Source of the DNA: Photobacterium salinisoli
GTDB lineage: Bacteria > Pseudomonadota > Gammaproteobacteria > Enterobacterales > Vibrionaceae
Assembly: GCF_003614885.1 (NCBI RefSeq)
Contig: NZ_QZMS01000011.1
Coordinates: 558,001-622,000, forward strand
Direction: 5' to 3'
Length of the DNA: 64,000 bases
Shown here piece after piece: positions 7,968 to 17,225 of this stretch. Each line of letters begins with the position of its first letter. Position 1 is the stretch's first letter. The notes beneath the pieces are model-generated. The model was given only the letters and a program-made list of their open reading frames with translations, did no database searches and was not told where the DNA came from. A program made the translations under genes and the position numbers.

Positions 7968-9755
7968 TTACTGGCGATCCTGATCAAAGTCACCGTGGAA
8001 ATGACCGTGATCCGAATGGCTCTCTGCGGCTTTCAGCTTCTCACCGATACGCAGTTTCTTCGTTGGTTTCATGTCGCTTTGCATGCGCGTCATGGTTTTC
8101 GCGGCAGGCTCTTCCACTTCAGGGAACAGTGGCTTGCTGAACGCATAGTAAGTCGTGACATAAGCCAGAGCCTGAGTATTAACAAACAAGGCTTTCTGAC
8201 TGACATTGTTCAGATCATCACAGGCCTGGTGATAACATCTGTCGTAAGCCACATCAATTTCACCACCAAACTGATCCACTTCTTCAGCCGTTTTCACTTT
8301 CTCAGCACCAGTGAATAACCCACCAAACGCTACGCCCCAATCGGCAAAGCCTGCGTAATCTGACCGTTTTGACAGCGCCTGAGGCACAGTAAACTCAGAT
8401 TTGGCTGTAAAGAACTCATTGAATGTCGCTTCAATATCAGAAGTACCGTATGGCGGTTTGAAGTCACCGGTATAGGCATTGTCCGGGCTGTCTTTAGTAT
8501 CCGACAAATCGCCGTCCATCACACCGAAGATATAGTTTGGCGAACCAATCATGTCAAAGTTCAGGTACAGTTTCACTTTGTTCAGCTTAGTGTAGCGAGC
8601 TTCGACCAGCTCAATCTGTTCTTCTGTCAACTGGCTGGGATCTTCCAGACCCAGCTCTTCCAGAATCTCGTTCTGAGCCTGATCATAGATAGGGGCAAAC
8701 AACTCGTTAGTGTAATACTCAGAGCCGACTAAACCAGCTTCCTCTGCCGCCCACCAGGCGAATCGGACTTTATTCTTCACTGGCGCTCTGGTGTCAGCCA
8801 GGGTCACTGCATATTCCAGCAAACCGGCCGTACCTGAACCGTTATCATTAATACCAGGCCCTTCCGGCACTGAATCCAGATGCGCACCCAGCATCACCAC
8901 CTGATTCGGATTACCGCGTTTGGTTTCCGCAATCACGTTCTGGGTCACAACCATTTCATCTTTCACATCAACAGCCAGAACTACAGGCACTGGTTGAGTC
9001 TGGCTGGCATCGAACCACTGTCTGGCAATATCGAACCGGGCACCAAAGGCCGGGACTGTCGCCGCCGTATCGCTGCCCAGCGTACCATTGACCACAGCCT
9101 TACGGCCTTCATCATTACCCTGGTTGAACACGATCACGGCCTTAGCGCCGGCATTTTGCGCGTTCTCCACCTTAGTGGTGAAGTTACAGCCACCACGCTG
9201 AATCACAGCCACTTTTCCGGCGACCTCTTTACCTTCAAAATCAGTTGCTTCACAGCCATCGGTATCATCGTAATTCGGGCTGTCAAAGTTAAAATCCGGC
9301 GTGACAAAGACGATATCACCGGCCAGCTCGCCATTCGAGTCACCCGAATAGGACATCACTGCATAGTCTGCTTCAACACCTTCACCGGCTTCTCGAGTGC
9401 TAATCAGATCGATGCCGTCAACATTGAGCTTTGTTCCGGCCAGCTCTTCCCAGGCGCGGAAATCAAACTCCTGAGTTGACACTTTATAGCCATGTTCTTT
9501 CATCACTTCGATGATGTAATCAACAGAATACTGGTATCCGTCTGAACCGGCAGCACGGGTCACAGAGCTACCGTCAGATGTTGGCGTGGCACGTGCTTCC
9601 AACTCGACCAAATGCTCTACCACATCTTCATGTTCGATTTCGCTACTGACGTAAGCCGCGGCTTCTTTCGGGTCATCCCAATAACAACCGGTTAACATGG
9701 TTGAGCTGATGAGAGTGGCGAGAAGCGTCTTTTTTGTTGTTATGCATACTTGCAT
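7968..9755 (-). CDS. M28-family metallopeptidase lipoprotein with PA domain
   Basis: A 595-residue predicted secreted aminopeptidase. The lipobox is TMLTGC (about residue 24). An inserted protease-associated (PA) domain, around residues 150-270, contains VAVIQRGGCNFTTKVENAQ. The M28 catalytic domain has recognisable zinc ligands and catalytic acid: GAHLDSV (His), INDNGSG (Asp), WWAAEEAGLVGS (Glu pair), LNFDMIGSPNY (Asp) and YHQACDD (His). This family removes N-terminal residues from peptides in the periplasm or at the cell surface. The extreme C-terminus is His/Asp rich (SHSDHGHFHGDFD), an unusual possible metal-binding tail. ATG at 9755 has AAGGAG upstream; a longer upstream frame lacks one. 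A+T-rich sequence lies upstream. Confidence 0.88.
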   Translation of the reverse strand: MQVCITTKKTLLATLISSTMLTGCYWDDPKEAAAYVSSEIEHEDVVEHLVELEARATPTSDGSSVTRAAGSDGYQYSVDYIIEVMKEHGYKVSTQEFDFRAWEELAGTKLNVDGIDLISTREAGEGVEADYAVMSYSGDSNGELAGDIVFVTPDFNFDSPNYDDTDGCEATDFEGKEVAGKVAVIQRGGCNFTTKVENAQNAGAKAVIVFNQGNDEGRKAVVNGTLGSDTAATVPAFGARFDIARQWFDASQTQPVPVVLAVDVKDEMVVTQNVIAETKRGNPNQVVMLGAHLDSVPEGPGINDNGSGTAGLLEYAVTLADTRAPVKNKVRFAWWAAEEAGLVGSEYYTNELFAPIYDQAQNEILEELGLEDPSQLTEEQIELVEARYTKLNKVKLYLNFDMIGSPNYIFGVMDGDLSDTKDSPDNAYTGDFKPPYGTSDIEATFNEFFTAKSEFTVPQALSKRSDYAGFADWGVAFGGLFTGAEKVKTAEEVDQFGGEIDVAYDRCYHQACDDLNNVSQKALFVNTQALAYVTTYYAFSKPLFPEVEEPAAKTMTRMQSDMKPTKKLRIGEKLKAAESHSDHGHFHGDFDQDRQ

Positions 9756-10275
9756 GTGTGACTCCTTGTGTGTTGTTAGCCCACACATTGTTGACGAAAC
9801 ACAAGGTTACAAGAATGTTAAGTTAAGGTTGTTTTGTTAAAACTCGACAGACCTCAAAATATGCTCATGCATGCTATGCAACAATAATTAAAGTTTTAAC
9901 TCAAGATCACATCATGACTTTAGAAAAATGCTTTAATTAATGATAAAAATATTAACTTAAACTGCATTTTTGGTAAAAAGCAGGAATTAAATTCGTTAAA
10001 ACAAGATTTAATAATAATAAGCACTAAGGCAATCAGATGTTATCGGGAAGGTAACATACAGCACTCTGACACTCACAACGGTATGACACCTGATTGGATG
10101 TCAGTCTGGTATCTTTCGCTGAGGCGATCGCGCGATTCACTTTACCCTCACTTAAGATAATGCCATTCCCACAACAAATGGGCATTCATCAACGCATGAG
10201 GGCAAAGCAGAAAGGCAGGCTAAAGCCGTTAACGGCCATACTCAGAAAGCATGGCGAAAAGCCACTCAGTCACAT
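9756..10275. other. A+T-rich intergenic region
   Basis: About 520 bases. The left half (9800-10030) is strongly A+T-rich with many AATTAA-type stretches and is probably the promoter region of the M28 peptidase gene. A 61-codon plus-strand frame (10094-10279) has no ribosome site and no recognisable features. No gene is supported. Confidence 0.45.
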
Positions 10276-10992
10276 TTAAAATAAATCAGCAATATTTTTG
10301 ATATTCTGAATCGTATTTTCAGTGGTTGATAGCGTCTCGTAATATTTGCGCTGGCTGTTCAGACTGGCAAGACGTTGATTCAGCGCTGTCTTCTGCGATT
10401 GAGGCAGTTTATCCGAGGTCAGCTGGTTTTGAATCTGCCCCATTTCTCTGTCAATCTTATGAACGGCAAGCTCATATTCAAAACGATTGACGTCGAACTT
10501 CGCTCGTTCCATTCGCGACTTGGCAGATTTCAGCTCTGCTTTAAATGTTTTCCTGTCATCACTGGACAGCGTGTCCTCTTCCAGCCTCGCTTTATAATTA
10601 TTCACACTGCTTTCTGCCGAGCTTAACCTGGATTGTGCTTGCGCCAGGTTATGGTACGGGGTATAGCCTGACAGAAAATCTCTGGCTAAATCAGCCGGAC
10701 AGACATTGTCATAACTTGCATTAGACTGGCCCACCAGAGTGCCATTTTCGTAAGTGCAGTATGAGGTTAATCCTTCGCGGCGACCTTCCTGGTAAGATTT
10801 CAAATCAACAGATACGCCGTATTCAGCACATTCTTCACTGTAAATGGCCGAGTAATTCTTTTTCCCTTTTTGACCATCGGCCAATCCTATCTGATACCAA
10901 TCACCCAATCTGCATTCTTCTTCACTGATTGAAGAACAGCCCGACAAGGTCAACATCATTGCCAAAGCTGGCATCACATATCGTTTATGCAT
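10276..10992 (-). CDS. DUF2799 family lipoprotein with coiled-coil C-terminal half
   Basis: A 238-residue lipoprotein. The signal peptide ends at TLSGC. The N-terminal half has the DUF2799 pattern: CRLGDWYQIGLADGQKGK, ECAEYGVSVDLKSYQEGR and a GYTPY segment near residue 112. Residues ~115-230 form a long charged helix rich in Glu/Lys/Gln, a probable coiled coil (SRLSSAESSVNNYKARLEED, then GQIQNQLTSDKLPQ). DUF2799 proteins are outer-membrane or periplasmic lipoproteins of unknown function. It appears to be a single-gene transcript. Confidence 0.8.
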   Translation of the reverse strand: MHKRYVMPALAMMLTLSGCSSISEEECRLGDWYQIGLADGQKGKKNYSAIYSEECAEYGVSVDLKSYQEGRREGLTSYCTYENGTLVGQSNASYDNVCPADLARDFLSGYTPYHNLAQAQSRLSSAESSVNNYKARLEEDTLSSDDRKTFKAELKSAKSRMERAKFDVNRFEYELAVHKIDREMGQIQNQLTSDKLPQSQKTALNQRLASLNSQRKYYETLSTTENTIQNIKNIADLF

Positions 10993-11319
10993 TATTCGGA
11001 TATCCCTGATTCACACTACGTCACTCTCTTTCCTTGAGTTAGTGCGGCGCAGTGTCTTTATTTGTTAACTCAGATAACCAGATGGCGCCAGAGATCCCAG
11101 CGCCTCATGGCGATAAAGTCCGTAAAGATACAGTACAACCGGTTTCACATCAAAGCTTTAGCTTAAGTTCAGTTAAATGACTGGCATGCATAGGATGCTC
11201 AGGTGAATAACTCAAAGCGCGAGCTGTCAGGATGGGGAGTGCGAGCGCACAAAGAGGCTGAAGAGTGTGAAAAAAGGAAGACCCCGGTCAGTCACTGACT
11301 GCCTGACCGGGTGAAGACA
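10993..11319. other. Intergenic region upstream of the DUF2799 gene and downstream of dadA
   Basis: About 327 bases with no open frame of interest. The right end contains the dadA terminator (11270-11312). The left end should hold the DUF2799 promoter. Confidence 0.45.
11270..11312 (-). terminator. Rho-independent terminator of dadA
   Basis: On the minus strand CCCGGTCAG (11311-11303) pairs with CTGACCGGG (11291-11283). A run of six T residues follows shortly after. It lies immediately downstream of the dadA stop. Confidence 0.8.
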
Positions 11320-12585
11320 TTAGCCTGCAGTGTGCAGATAACGGTGAATCGATAACCCGTCAGTGTCGATATCCGTGTCTTTGCCACTGACTATATCGGC
11401 CAGCAGACGGCCAGAGCCACAGGCCATGGTCCATCCCAGCGTGCCGTGCCCGGTATTGGTGTAAAGATTTTCGAAAGGCGTTTTACCTATAACCGGGGTA
11501 CCGTCCGGTGTCATTGGCCTCAGACCAGTCCAATACTCGGCCTGATTCAGATCGCCGCCCTCAGGGAACAAATCATTCACCACCATAGCAATGGTTTCTT
11601 TGCGCTGCTCGGTCAGGTGCAGATTAAAACCCGCAAGCTCAGCCGTACCGGCCACACGGATTCGGTTATCGAATCGTGTCATGGCGACTTTATAGGTTTC
11701 ATCAATCACGGTCGACACAGGCGCACCGTCACTGTCTTTCAGCGGCATGGTCAGCGAGTACCCTTTGACCGGGTAAACCGGCAGTTGCATACCCAGGGTG
11801 CCCAGCATGGCTGTTGAGTAACTGCCCAGCGCCACTACATAAGCATCCGCTTTGAACTCGCCTTTGTCAGTATCGACAGACACAATGCGCCCCGCTTCAT
11901 GGCGCAGTCCTTTAATTTGAGTATCAAACACAAAAGTCACACCGGCCTGCTCGGCCAGGGCAGTCAGTTGCTGGCAGAATTTATAGCAGTCACCAGTCTC
12001 ATCATCCGGTAACCGTAAGCCACCCGCCACTTTCTCCCGCACTTTTGCCAACGCCGGTTCTGCGGCGATACAGCCTGCAGGGTCGAGAAGTTCAAAGCGT
12101 ATGCCGCTTTCTTCCAGCACCTGAATATCTTTACCGACAGCGTCGAGCTGAGCCTGGGTACGTAACAACTGCAAGGTGCCTTGCTGACGGCCTTCATACT
12201 GCAAATCATGTTGCTGACGCAACTCAATCAGACTTTCCCGGCTGTAATTTGCCACACGTAACATACGGGCTTTATTGCGTTGATAGCTGACATAATTGCA
12301 ATTGGCCAGCATCTTACCCATCCAGCTGTACAAATCCGGCGATAACGACGGTTTGATTTTTAACGGTGCATGTTTCTGTACCAGCCACTTAATGGCTTTT
12401 GCCGGAATGCCCGGCGCTGCCCACGGTGAAGAGTAGCCGTAGGAAATCTGCCCGGCATTAGCAAAACTGGTTTCTTCCGCGCTGCGGGATTGACGGTCGA
12501 TCACCGTCACCTGATGCCCGTTCTGCGCCAGATACCAGGCTGACGTCAGCCCGACAACACCGCTTCCTAATACAATGACTTCCAT
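11320..12585 (-). CDS. dadA: D-amino acid dehydrogenase, small subunit-type flavoprotein
   Basis: DadA oxidatively deaminates D-amino acids, chiefly D-alanine, to 2-oxo acids. It feeds electrons to the respiratory chain at the inner membrane. The 421-residue length and the N-terminal dinucleotide-binding motif [20 protein letters not shown], followed by VTVIDRQ, fit the family. The C-terminal FAD-contact region [16 protein letters not shown] and [16 protein letters not shown] are classic DAO/DadA motifs. A LysR gene is divergent and 202 bp away and may regulate it. No alanine racemase (dadX) gene is adjacent, unlike in enterobacteria. Confidence 0.93.
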   Translation of the reverse strand: MEVIVLGSGVVGLTSAWYLAQNGHQVTVIDRQSRSAEETSFANAGQISYGYSSPWAAPGIPAKAIKWLVQKHAPLKIKPSLSPDLYSWMGKMLANCNYVSYQRNKARMLRVANYSRESLIELRQQHDLQYEGRQQGTLQLLRTQAQLDAVGKDIQVLEESGIRFELLDPAGCIAAEPALAKVREKVAGGLRLPDDETGDCYKFCQQLTALAEQAGVTFVFDTQIKGLRHEAGRIVSVDTDKGEFKADAYVVALGSYSTAMLGTLGMQLPVYPVKGYSLTMPLKDSDGAPVSTVIDETYKVAMTRFDNRIRVAGTAELAGFNLHLTEQRKETIAMVVNDLFPEGGDLNQAEYWTGLRPMTPDGTPVIGKTPFENLYTNTGHGTLGWTMACGSGRLLADIVSGKDTDIDTDGLSIHRYLHTAG

Positions 12586-12710
12586 ACGTTTCTCTCTTCG
12601 CTGTGGCTGATACAGGTGGGAAAGTGATCAACGTACTCTCCACACCTTAATAAAAGCGCAGATTGCGGGATTTACATCGCCTTAACAATCGATAATTATT
12701 AACACCAGCG

Positions 12711-12725
12711 TATAGTTTTTCTATA
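12711..12725. promoter_or_regulatory. Candidate LysR-type operator between dadA and the divergent LysR gene
   Basis: Perfect inverted repeat TATAG (12711-12715), TTTTT spacer, CTATA (12721-12725) in the divergent intergenic region. This is where a LysR autoregulator that also controls dadA would bind. Binding is inferred. Confidence 0.4.
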
Positions 12726-12787
12726 AGCTCATCGTTAAAGCCTAGCTGACTGACAATGTCAGCGCGACCCGTAGAGAGAAAGAGAAG

Positions 12788-13702
12788 ATGTCAGTCATAA
12801 AAGGCAACCTGCTGGCAGCGCTGGCCACTTTTGATGTTGCCGCCAGAACCACCAGCTTTACCGGTGCAGCCAGTCGTTTACATATCACAACAGGTGCGGT
12901 CAGCCAGCAAATACGTCAGTTGGAGCAGCAACTTGGCTTTCCGGTATTTCAACGTCATGCCAGAGGCATCACGCTTACCGAACAGGGTCAGCGGCTGCAC
13001 CAGGTTGTCAGCACGAGTCTGACTGATATTGCCGGGGTTATTCGAGAACTTCAGACTGGTCATCAACCCGAAGGGGAAATTCGCCTCAGACTTACCCCTT
13101 CATTTGCCTTTAAATGGCTGGTTCCCAGATTGCATGATTTCTATCAGCACTTCCCGGATATTAATATCCAAACCTTTGCCGATGGTGCTCTGGTGGACAG
13201 CCGGGACACAGATTGCGATTTAGTGATTGATTACCGCCGTCATAACGAAATAAAAGATGACGGCAAAACCAGCCTGTTGATGGCGGAATCCCTGCTGCCA
13301 GTCATGAGCCCTGACTATCAGGCAAAGTTCGACTGGCTGCACCCGCAGGCCTGGCACCAGGTGACATTACTGCATGATGCCATGCCGTGGCGCAATGCAG
13401 AGCGGGATACGGAATGGCGCTACTGGTTTAACAGCATGCAGATACAGGCCGACAGCCGCCGTGGCCATTTTTTTAACCGGACAGACATGGCAATGGCAGC
13501 CGCCGAAGCCGGATTGGGCGTCGCCATGGCGAGGCAGGCACTGATAGGTGATGATGTCAACAAAGGCCGGCTGGTGTCACCGTTTGCCCCCCTGCAGGCC
13601 AATGCCGGTTATTACCTGATCCGCCATCGCCACTCCGCGGCCATCGACTGTTTTGTGCAATGGTTAAGTGCCCAGATAAATACGATGGCGCTAGAGCATT
13701 AA
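12788..13702 (+). CDS. LysR-family transcriptional regulator (GcvA-like), divergent from dadA
   Basis: A 304-residue regulator. The N-terminal winged helix-turn-helix (residues ~8-65) contains FDVAARTTSFTGAASRLHIT, then GAVSQQIRQLEQQLGFPVFQ. An effector-binding domain of the periplasmic-binding-protein fold follows. The TTGAVSQQIRQLE recognition helix resembles the GcvA/DsdC branch, which often controls amino acid metabolism, so control of dadA is a reasonable inference. The 3' end overlaps the convergent fetB gene by 12 bp. Confidence 0.85.
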   Translation: MSVIKGNLLAALATFDVAARTTSFTGAASRLHITTGAVSQQIRQLEQQLGFPVFQRHARGITLTEQGQRLHQVVSTSLTDIAGVIRELQTGHQPEGEIRLRLTPSFAFKWLVPRLHDFYQHFPDINIQTFADGALVDSRDTDCDLVIDYRRHNEIKDDGKTSLLMAESLLPVMSPDYQAKFDWLHPQAWHQVTLLHDAMPWRNAERDTEWRYWFNSMQIQADSRRGHFFNRTDMAMAAAEAGLGVAMARQALIGDDVNKGRLVSPFAPLQANAGYYLIRHRHSAAIDCFVQWLSAQINTMALEH

Positions 13703-14461
13703 CTGACCATAACGATTGAAAGCAAAGCGGCTCATCATGCCTAAAGTGGTCGCAACACTCACTGAGACGGCCACCAGAATCGCAATCATGATCGCCAGCT
13801 GATACTTCACCGCCAGCACAGGCTCTGTGCCGCCGAGGATCTGACCAGTCATCATGCCGGGCAAGGCCACTATTCCCAGTGTACTCATGCTGGCTAGCTG
13901 CGGCATTAAAGCCGCTTTAACGGCCTCTCGCTGAAACGGCTGGATCGGGTGCGGCGCGCCCATCGCCAGATAAAACTGGTACTCGTTATTTTTTTCTTTC
14001 AGGCTGGCATACCAGCGCTCCAGCGCCAGCACATTGGCGGTCAGGGCATTACCGAGAATCATTCCGGCGACCGGGATCAGATATTGCGCCTGCCACCAGG
14101 GTTCAGCATGAATTAAACCAACCAGCATGGGGGGCAGCACCACAAACAAGCACACCAGCAAGCCAGTGATCACGGCCAGTGTGGCTTTTCCGAGCGCAAT
14201 ACCCGCACGACGGCAGATACTCAAACCCGCCACAGTCACCATGATACTCAGCCATAACAGATTCAGACCGAGATGCTGGAAATTAAACAGGGTTTGCAGA
14301 TACAAACCCACGACAGCCAGCTGCAACGTCATTCGGAGCACGGCAGTGACGGTTGACTTAGTCAGCCCCAATTGCCAGCGATAAAATAACGCCAGAGGCA
14401 CTAACAGCAACAGATAAAAACCGGCCAGCGACAGGTTTGAAATCGCAACAGCATTATTCAT
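13691..14461 (-). CDS. fetB: FetB-type ABC transporter permease (UPF0014)
   Basis: A 256-residue permease with about seven membrane spans. UPF0014/FetB features include RMTLQLAVVGLYL, MVTVAGLSICRRAG and the cytosolic-loop segment GNALTANVLALERWYASL. LVALPGMMTGQILGG-type sequence is also present (here GIVALPGMMTGQILGG). In E. coli FetAB exports iron and raises resistance to peroxide stress. ATG at 14461 was chosen over longer frames because GGAGGCAGTA precedes it; it overlaps the fetA stop by 8 bp. The stop overlaps the convergent LysR gene. Confidence 0.88.
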   Translation of the reverse strand: MNNAVAISNLSLAGFYLLLLVPLALFYRWQLGLTKSTVTAVLRMTLQLAVVGLYLQTLFNFQHLGLNLLWLSIMVTVAGLSICRRAGIALGKATLAVITGLLVCLFVVLPPMLVGLIHAEPWWQAQYLIPVAGMILGNALTANVLALERWYASLKEKNNEYQFYLAMGAPHPIQPFQREAVKAALMPQLASMSTLGIVALPGMMTGQILGGTEPVLAVKYQLAIMIAILVAVSVSVATTLGMMSRFAFNRYGQLML

Positions 14462-15092
14462 TACTGCCTCCCAGTTCAATCTGATACTCAGCCGATGCCA
14501 ACCAGTGAGTATCATGTGACACAGACACACATGTCAGTGGTTGCAACGCCAGTTGGGCCATCACCTTATCACGGCTGGTACTGTCCAGCGCCGAGGTTGG
14601 CTCATCCAGCAGCCAGACGGGCCGATCCATCAACAGCGCCCGGGCAATGGCAACCCGTTGTTTTTCGCCGCCGGACAACTCGCTCACCGCTTTTTCCAGA
14701 CCGTGCTCAATGTCCAGTGACAACAGCACATCCACACAGCGTTTATCGTCGGGCCTCTCGCCTTTCAGGGCTTTCAGGGCCCATGGCAGCCGCAAGGTAT
14801 CCCCCACCGACTCAGCCCCCATCACTGGCGTTTGAGGTAAATAGCAGAATTGCTGACGCCACCAGCGCAAATTAGCGGCGCTGATTTCCTCTCCCTGCCA
14901 CAGAAAATGGCCTGAACTGGCAGGTTGCAGACCAGCCAGCACTTGCAACAGACTTGACTTTCCGCTGCCTGAGCGGCCGGAAAGGGCAAGGTGTTTGCCT
15001 GCTGGCAAACTTACTGTCAATGCTTGATCCTGGGATGTTTCATATCCCGACCTCAACATGTCTATCTTTAACTCAACCTGACTATCAGACAT
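14454..15092 (-). CDS. fetA: FetA-type ABC transporter ATP-binding protein
   Basis: A 212-residue nucleotide-binding subunit that pairs with FetB. Walker A is GRSGSGKSS (near residue 40), the Q-loop region is CYLPQTP, the signature is SELSGGEKQRVAIARAL, and Walker B with D-loop is VWLLDEPTSALD. The H-loop is SVSHD. The small size without extra domains matches FetA/YbbL. Known FetAB function is iron export or detoxification; assignment here rests on pairing with the UPF0014 permease. Confidence 0.88.
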   Translation of the reverse strand: MSDSQVELKIDMLRSGYETSQDQALTVSLPAGKHLALSGRSGSGKSSLLQVLAGLQPASSGHFLWQGEEISAANLRWWRQQFCYLPQTPVMGAESVGDTLRLPWALKALKGERPDDKRCVDVLLSLDIEHGLEKAVSELSGGEKQRVAIARALLMDRPVWLLDEPTSALDSTSRDKVMAQLALQPLTCVSVSHDTHWLASAEYQIELGGSNE

Positions 15093-15283
15093 TCTGTTCG
15101 CCTATTCACTCCGGACATCTAAAATTGATGCATCATTATGGTCAGATTCTGATAAAATATTGCCGTTATTTCTGACACATTAAAGAGCACTCAAACAGTA
15201 AACAGTGTTCAGCCGTATTACTTACGGCCATCCTTTAAGGCTATCGCCTATTGCGTCACATGCACAATTGGAATCAATAATTT

Positions 15284-17152
15284 ATGTTTAAATTCTTTGA
15301 GAAACTGACGGCGCCTTTCCCGGACGAAACGCCTCAGCAGCCCCCCGGCAGCCTGCTGGCATTTTGCCGCTACTATACACGTGGTTTCGGTTGGCCATTA
15401 TTAGCAATGTCTGTTCTCAGCGCCTGTATTGCCATTGTTGAAGTTACTTTATTGGGCTTCATGGGTCAGTTGGTTGACCTGCTGGCGCAACACTCACCAG
15501 ACACTTTTCTGGCCGAAGAGAGCGGAAAGCTCTGGATGATGGGTCTGCTGATTGTGGTGGTGATCCCCTTCCTTGCTTTCACTCACTCCATGATCATGCA
15601 CCAGACCCTGCTGGGCAATTATCCGATGTCGATCCGCTGGCTGGCTCACCGCTATCTGCTGCGCCAGAGCGTCTCGTTTTATCAGGATGATTTTGCCGGA
15701 CGCCTCGCGACCAAAGTTATGCAGACATCGCTGGCCGTCAGGGAAACCGTAATGAAAATGGTGGATGTGCTGGTGTATATCAGTGTGTATTTCACCGCCA
15801 TGATAGTCATGATGGGCAGCGCAGATTTCATCCTGATGCTGCCTATTCTGGTCTGGCTGATGGCCTATATCGGTATTCAGTTCTACTTCGTACCGAAAAT
15901 GAAGAAAATCGCCACAGAACAGGCAGATGCCCGCTCTATGATGACCGGGCGTATTGTCGACAGCTATACCAATATCACCACAGTAAAACTGTTCTCGCAC
16001 ACCAACCGTGAAACCGAATATGCTGAAGAAAGCATGCAGGGTTTTCTGGATACGGTATATCGCCAGATGCGCCTGGCAACCAAATTCATTTTGAGTGTCG
16101 ATGCCATTAACTACCTGCTGCTGTTTGTGATTGCTTCTGTCTCGATCGGGCTGTGGATGAACAGTGCCGTGACTGTGGGTGTGATTGCCGTTGCTATCAG
16201 TATTGCGCTGCGCGTGCAGGGCATGTCTAAATGGATCATGTGGGAAATCGGTGCGCTGTTTGAAAACATTGGTACAGTCGTCGATGGCATGAAAACACTG
16301 TCTAAACCGGTTACGATTGAAGACAAAGCCGATGCGCAACCTCTTGAAGTGACTCAGGGCGGCATTGAATTCGATAACATCAGCTTCCATTACGGCGAGA
16401 AAGATAAAGGCGTTATCGAGCAGTTGAACCTGCATATCAAGCCCGGTGAAAAAGTGGGTGTTGTCGGCCGCTCAGGCGCAGGCAAGTCAACCTTGGTCAA
16501 CCTGCTGATGCGTTTCCACGACCTGGAATCCGGTGCCATCCGCATTGACGGCCAGAACATCGCTGATGTCACACAAGACTCTCTGCGCGGAAATATCGGG
16601 ATGATCACTCAGGATACTTCTCTGCTGCATCGCTCTATCCGTGAAAACATTCTTTACGGCCGACCAGATGCAACAGAAGAAGAATTGCTGGCCGCTACCC
16701 GTCAGGCGCACGCCCATGAGTTTGTCGAAACACTGACCGATCCGCACGGCAATGTCGGCTACGATGCACAGGTCGGCGAGCGCGGCGTGAAACTGTCCGG
16801 CGGTCAGCGCCAGCGCATTGCCATTTCTCGTGTCCTGCTGAAAGACGCGCCGATTCTGGTGATGGATGAAGCGACCTCAGCACTGGACTCAGAAGTCGAA
16901 GCCGCGATTCAGGAAAGCCTGTACCAGCTGATGGAAGGCAAAACGGTCATCGCAATTGCGCACCGTCTGTCGACAATTGCAGCCATGGATCGCCTGATCG
17001 TCATCGACCAGGGCCAGATTGTTGAGCAAGGCAGCCATCAGGAACTGCTGAGCAAGAACGGCATTTATGCCCATCTTTGGGCCCATCAGACCGGCGGCTT
17101 TATCGCCTGTGATCTGGAAGAAAGCCAGCCTGAAGCGGAAATGGCCAAGTAA
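15284..17152 (+). CDS. ABC exporter half-transporter, fused permease and ATPase (MsbA/VcaM-like)
   Basis: A 622-residue type IV exporter half. A six-span transmembrane domain (residues ~35-330) is joined to a nucleotide-binding domain. The NBD has GRSGAGKST (Walker A), ITQDTSLLHRSIRENILYGR (Q-loop region), KLSGGQRQRIAISRVLLKDA (signature), ILVMDEATSALDS (Walker B/D-loop) and AIAHRLSTI (H-loop). It should act as a homodimer in the inner membrane, exporting lipids or amphipathic drugs. Size and layout resemble vibrio multidrug half-transporters such as VcaM, but the substrate cannot be read from sequence. It is monocistronic with a strong terminator downstream. Confidence 0.88.
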   Translation: MFKFFEKLTAPFPDETPQQPPGSLLAFCRYYTRGFGWPLLAMSVLSACIAIVEVTLLGFMGQLVDLLAQHSPDTFLAEESGKLWMMGLLIVVVIPFLAFTHSMIMHQTLLGNYPMSIRWLAHRYLLRQSVSFYQDDFAGRLATKVMQTSLAVRETVMKMVDVLVYISVYFTAMIVMMGSADFILMLPILVWLMAYIGIQFYFVPKMKKIATEQADARSMMTGRIVDSYTNITTVKLFSHTNRETEYAEESMQGFLDTVYRQMRLATKFILSVDAINYLLLFVIASVSIGLWMNSAVTVGVIAVAISIALRVQGMSKWIMWEIGALFENIGTVVDGMKTLSKPVTIEDKADAQPLEVTQGGIEFDNISFHYGEKDKGVIEQLNLHIKPGEKVGVVGRSGAGKSTLVNLLMRFHDLESGAIRIDGQNIADVTQDSLRGNIGMITQDTSLLHRSIRENILYGRPDATEEELLAATRQAHAHEFVETLTDPHGNVGYDAQVGERGVKLSGGQRQRIAISRVLLKDAPILVMDEATSALDSEVEAAIQESLYQLMEGKTVIAIAHRLSTIAAMDRLIVIDQGQIVEQGSHQELLSKNGIYAHLWAHQTGGFIACDLEESQPEAEMAK

Positions 17153-17177
17153 CCAGCTCCCAACCTGAAACAGACAA

Positions 17178-17202
17178 AACCAGCCTGCGGGCTGGTTTTT
17201 TT
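17178..17202 (+). terminator. Rho-independent terminator of the ABC exporter gene
   Basis: Stem AACCAGCC, TGCG tetraloop, GGCTGGTT, running into seven T residues (17196-17202). Confidence 0.9.
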
Positions 17203-17225
17203 ATGCTTCCCTCAACCACTATTTA

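Noticed and set aside
8880-9479. 199-codon plus-strand frame inside the M28 peptidase gene
   Set aside because: Antisense shadow of a well-supported gene, no domain.
10094-10279. 61-codon plus-strand frame before the DUF2799 gene
   Set aside because: No ribosome site, no similarity recognised, likely chance.
15494-16435. 313-codon open frame antisense to the ABC exporter
   Set aside because: Unnatural His/Gln/Asp-rich composition; the sense strand is a clear ABC exporter.
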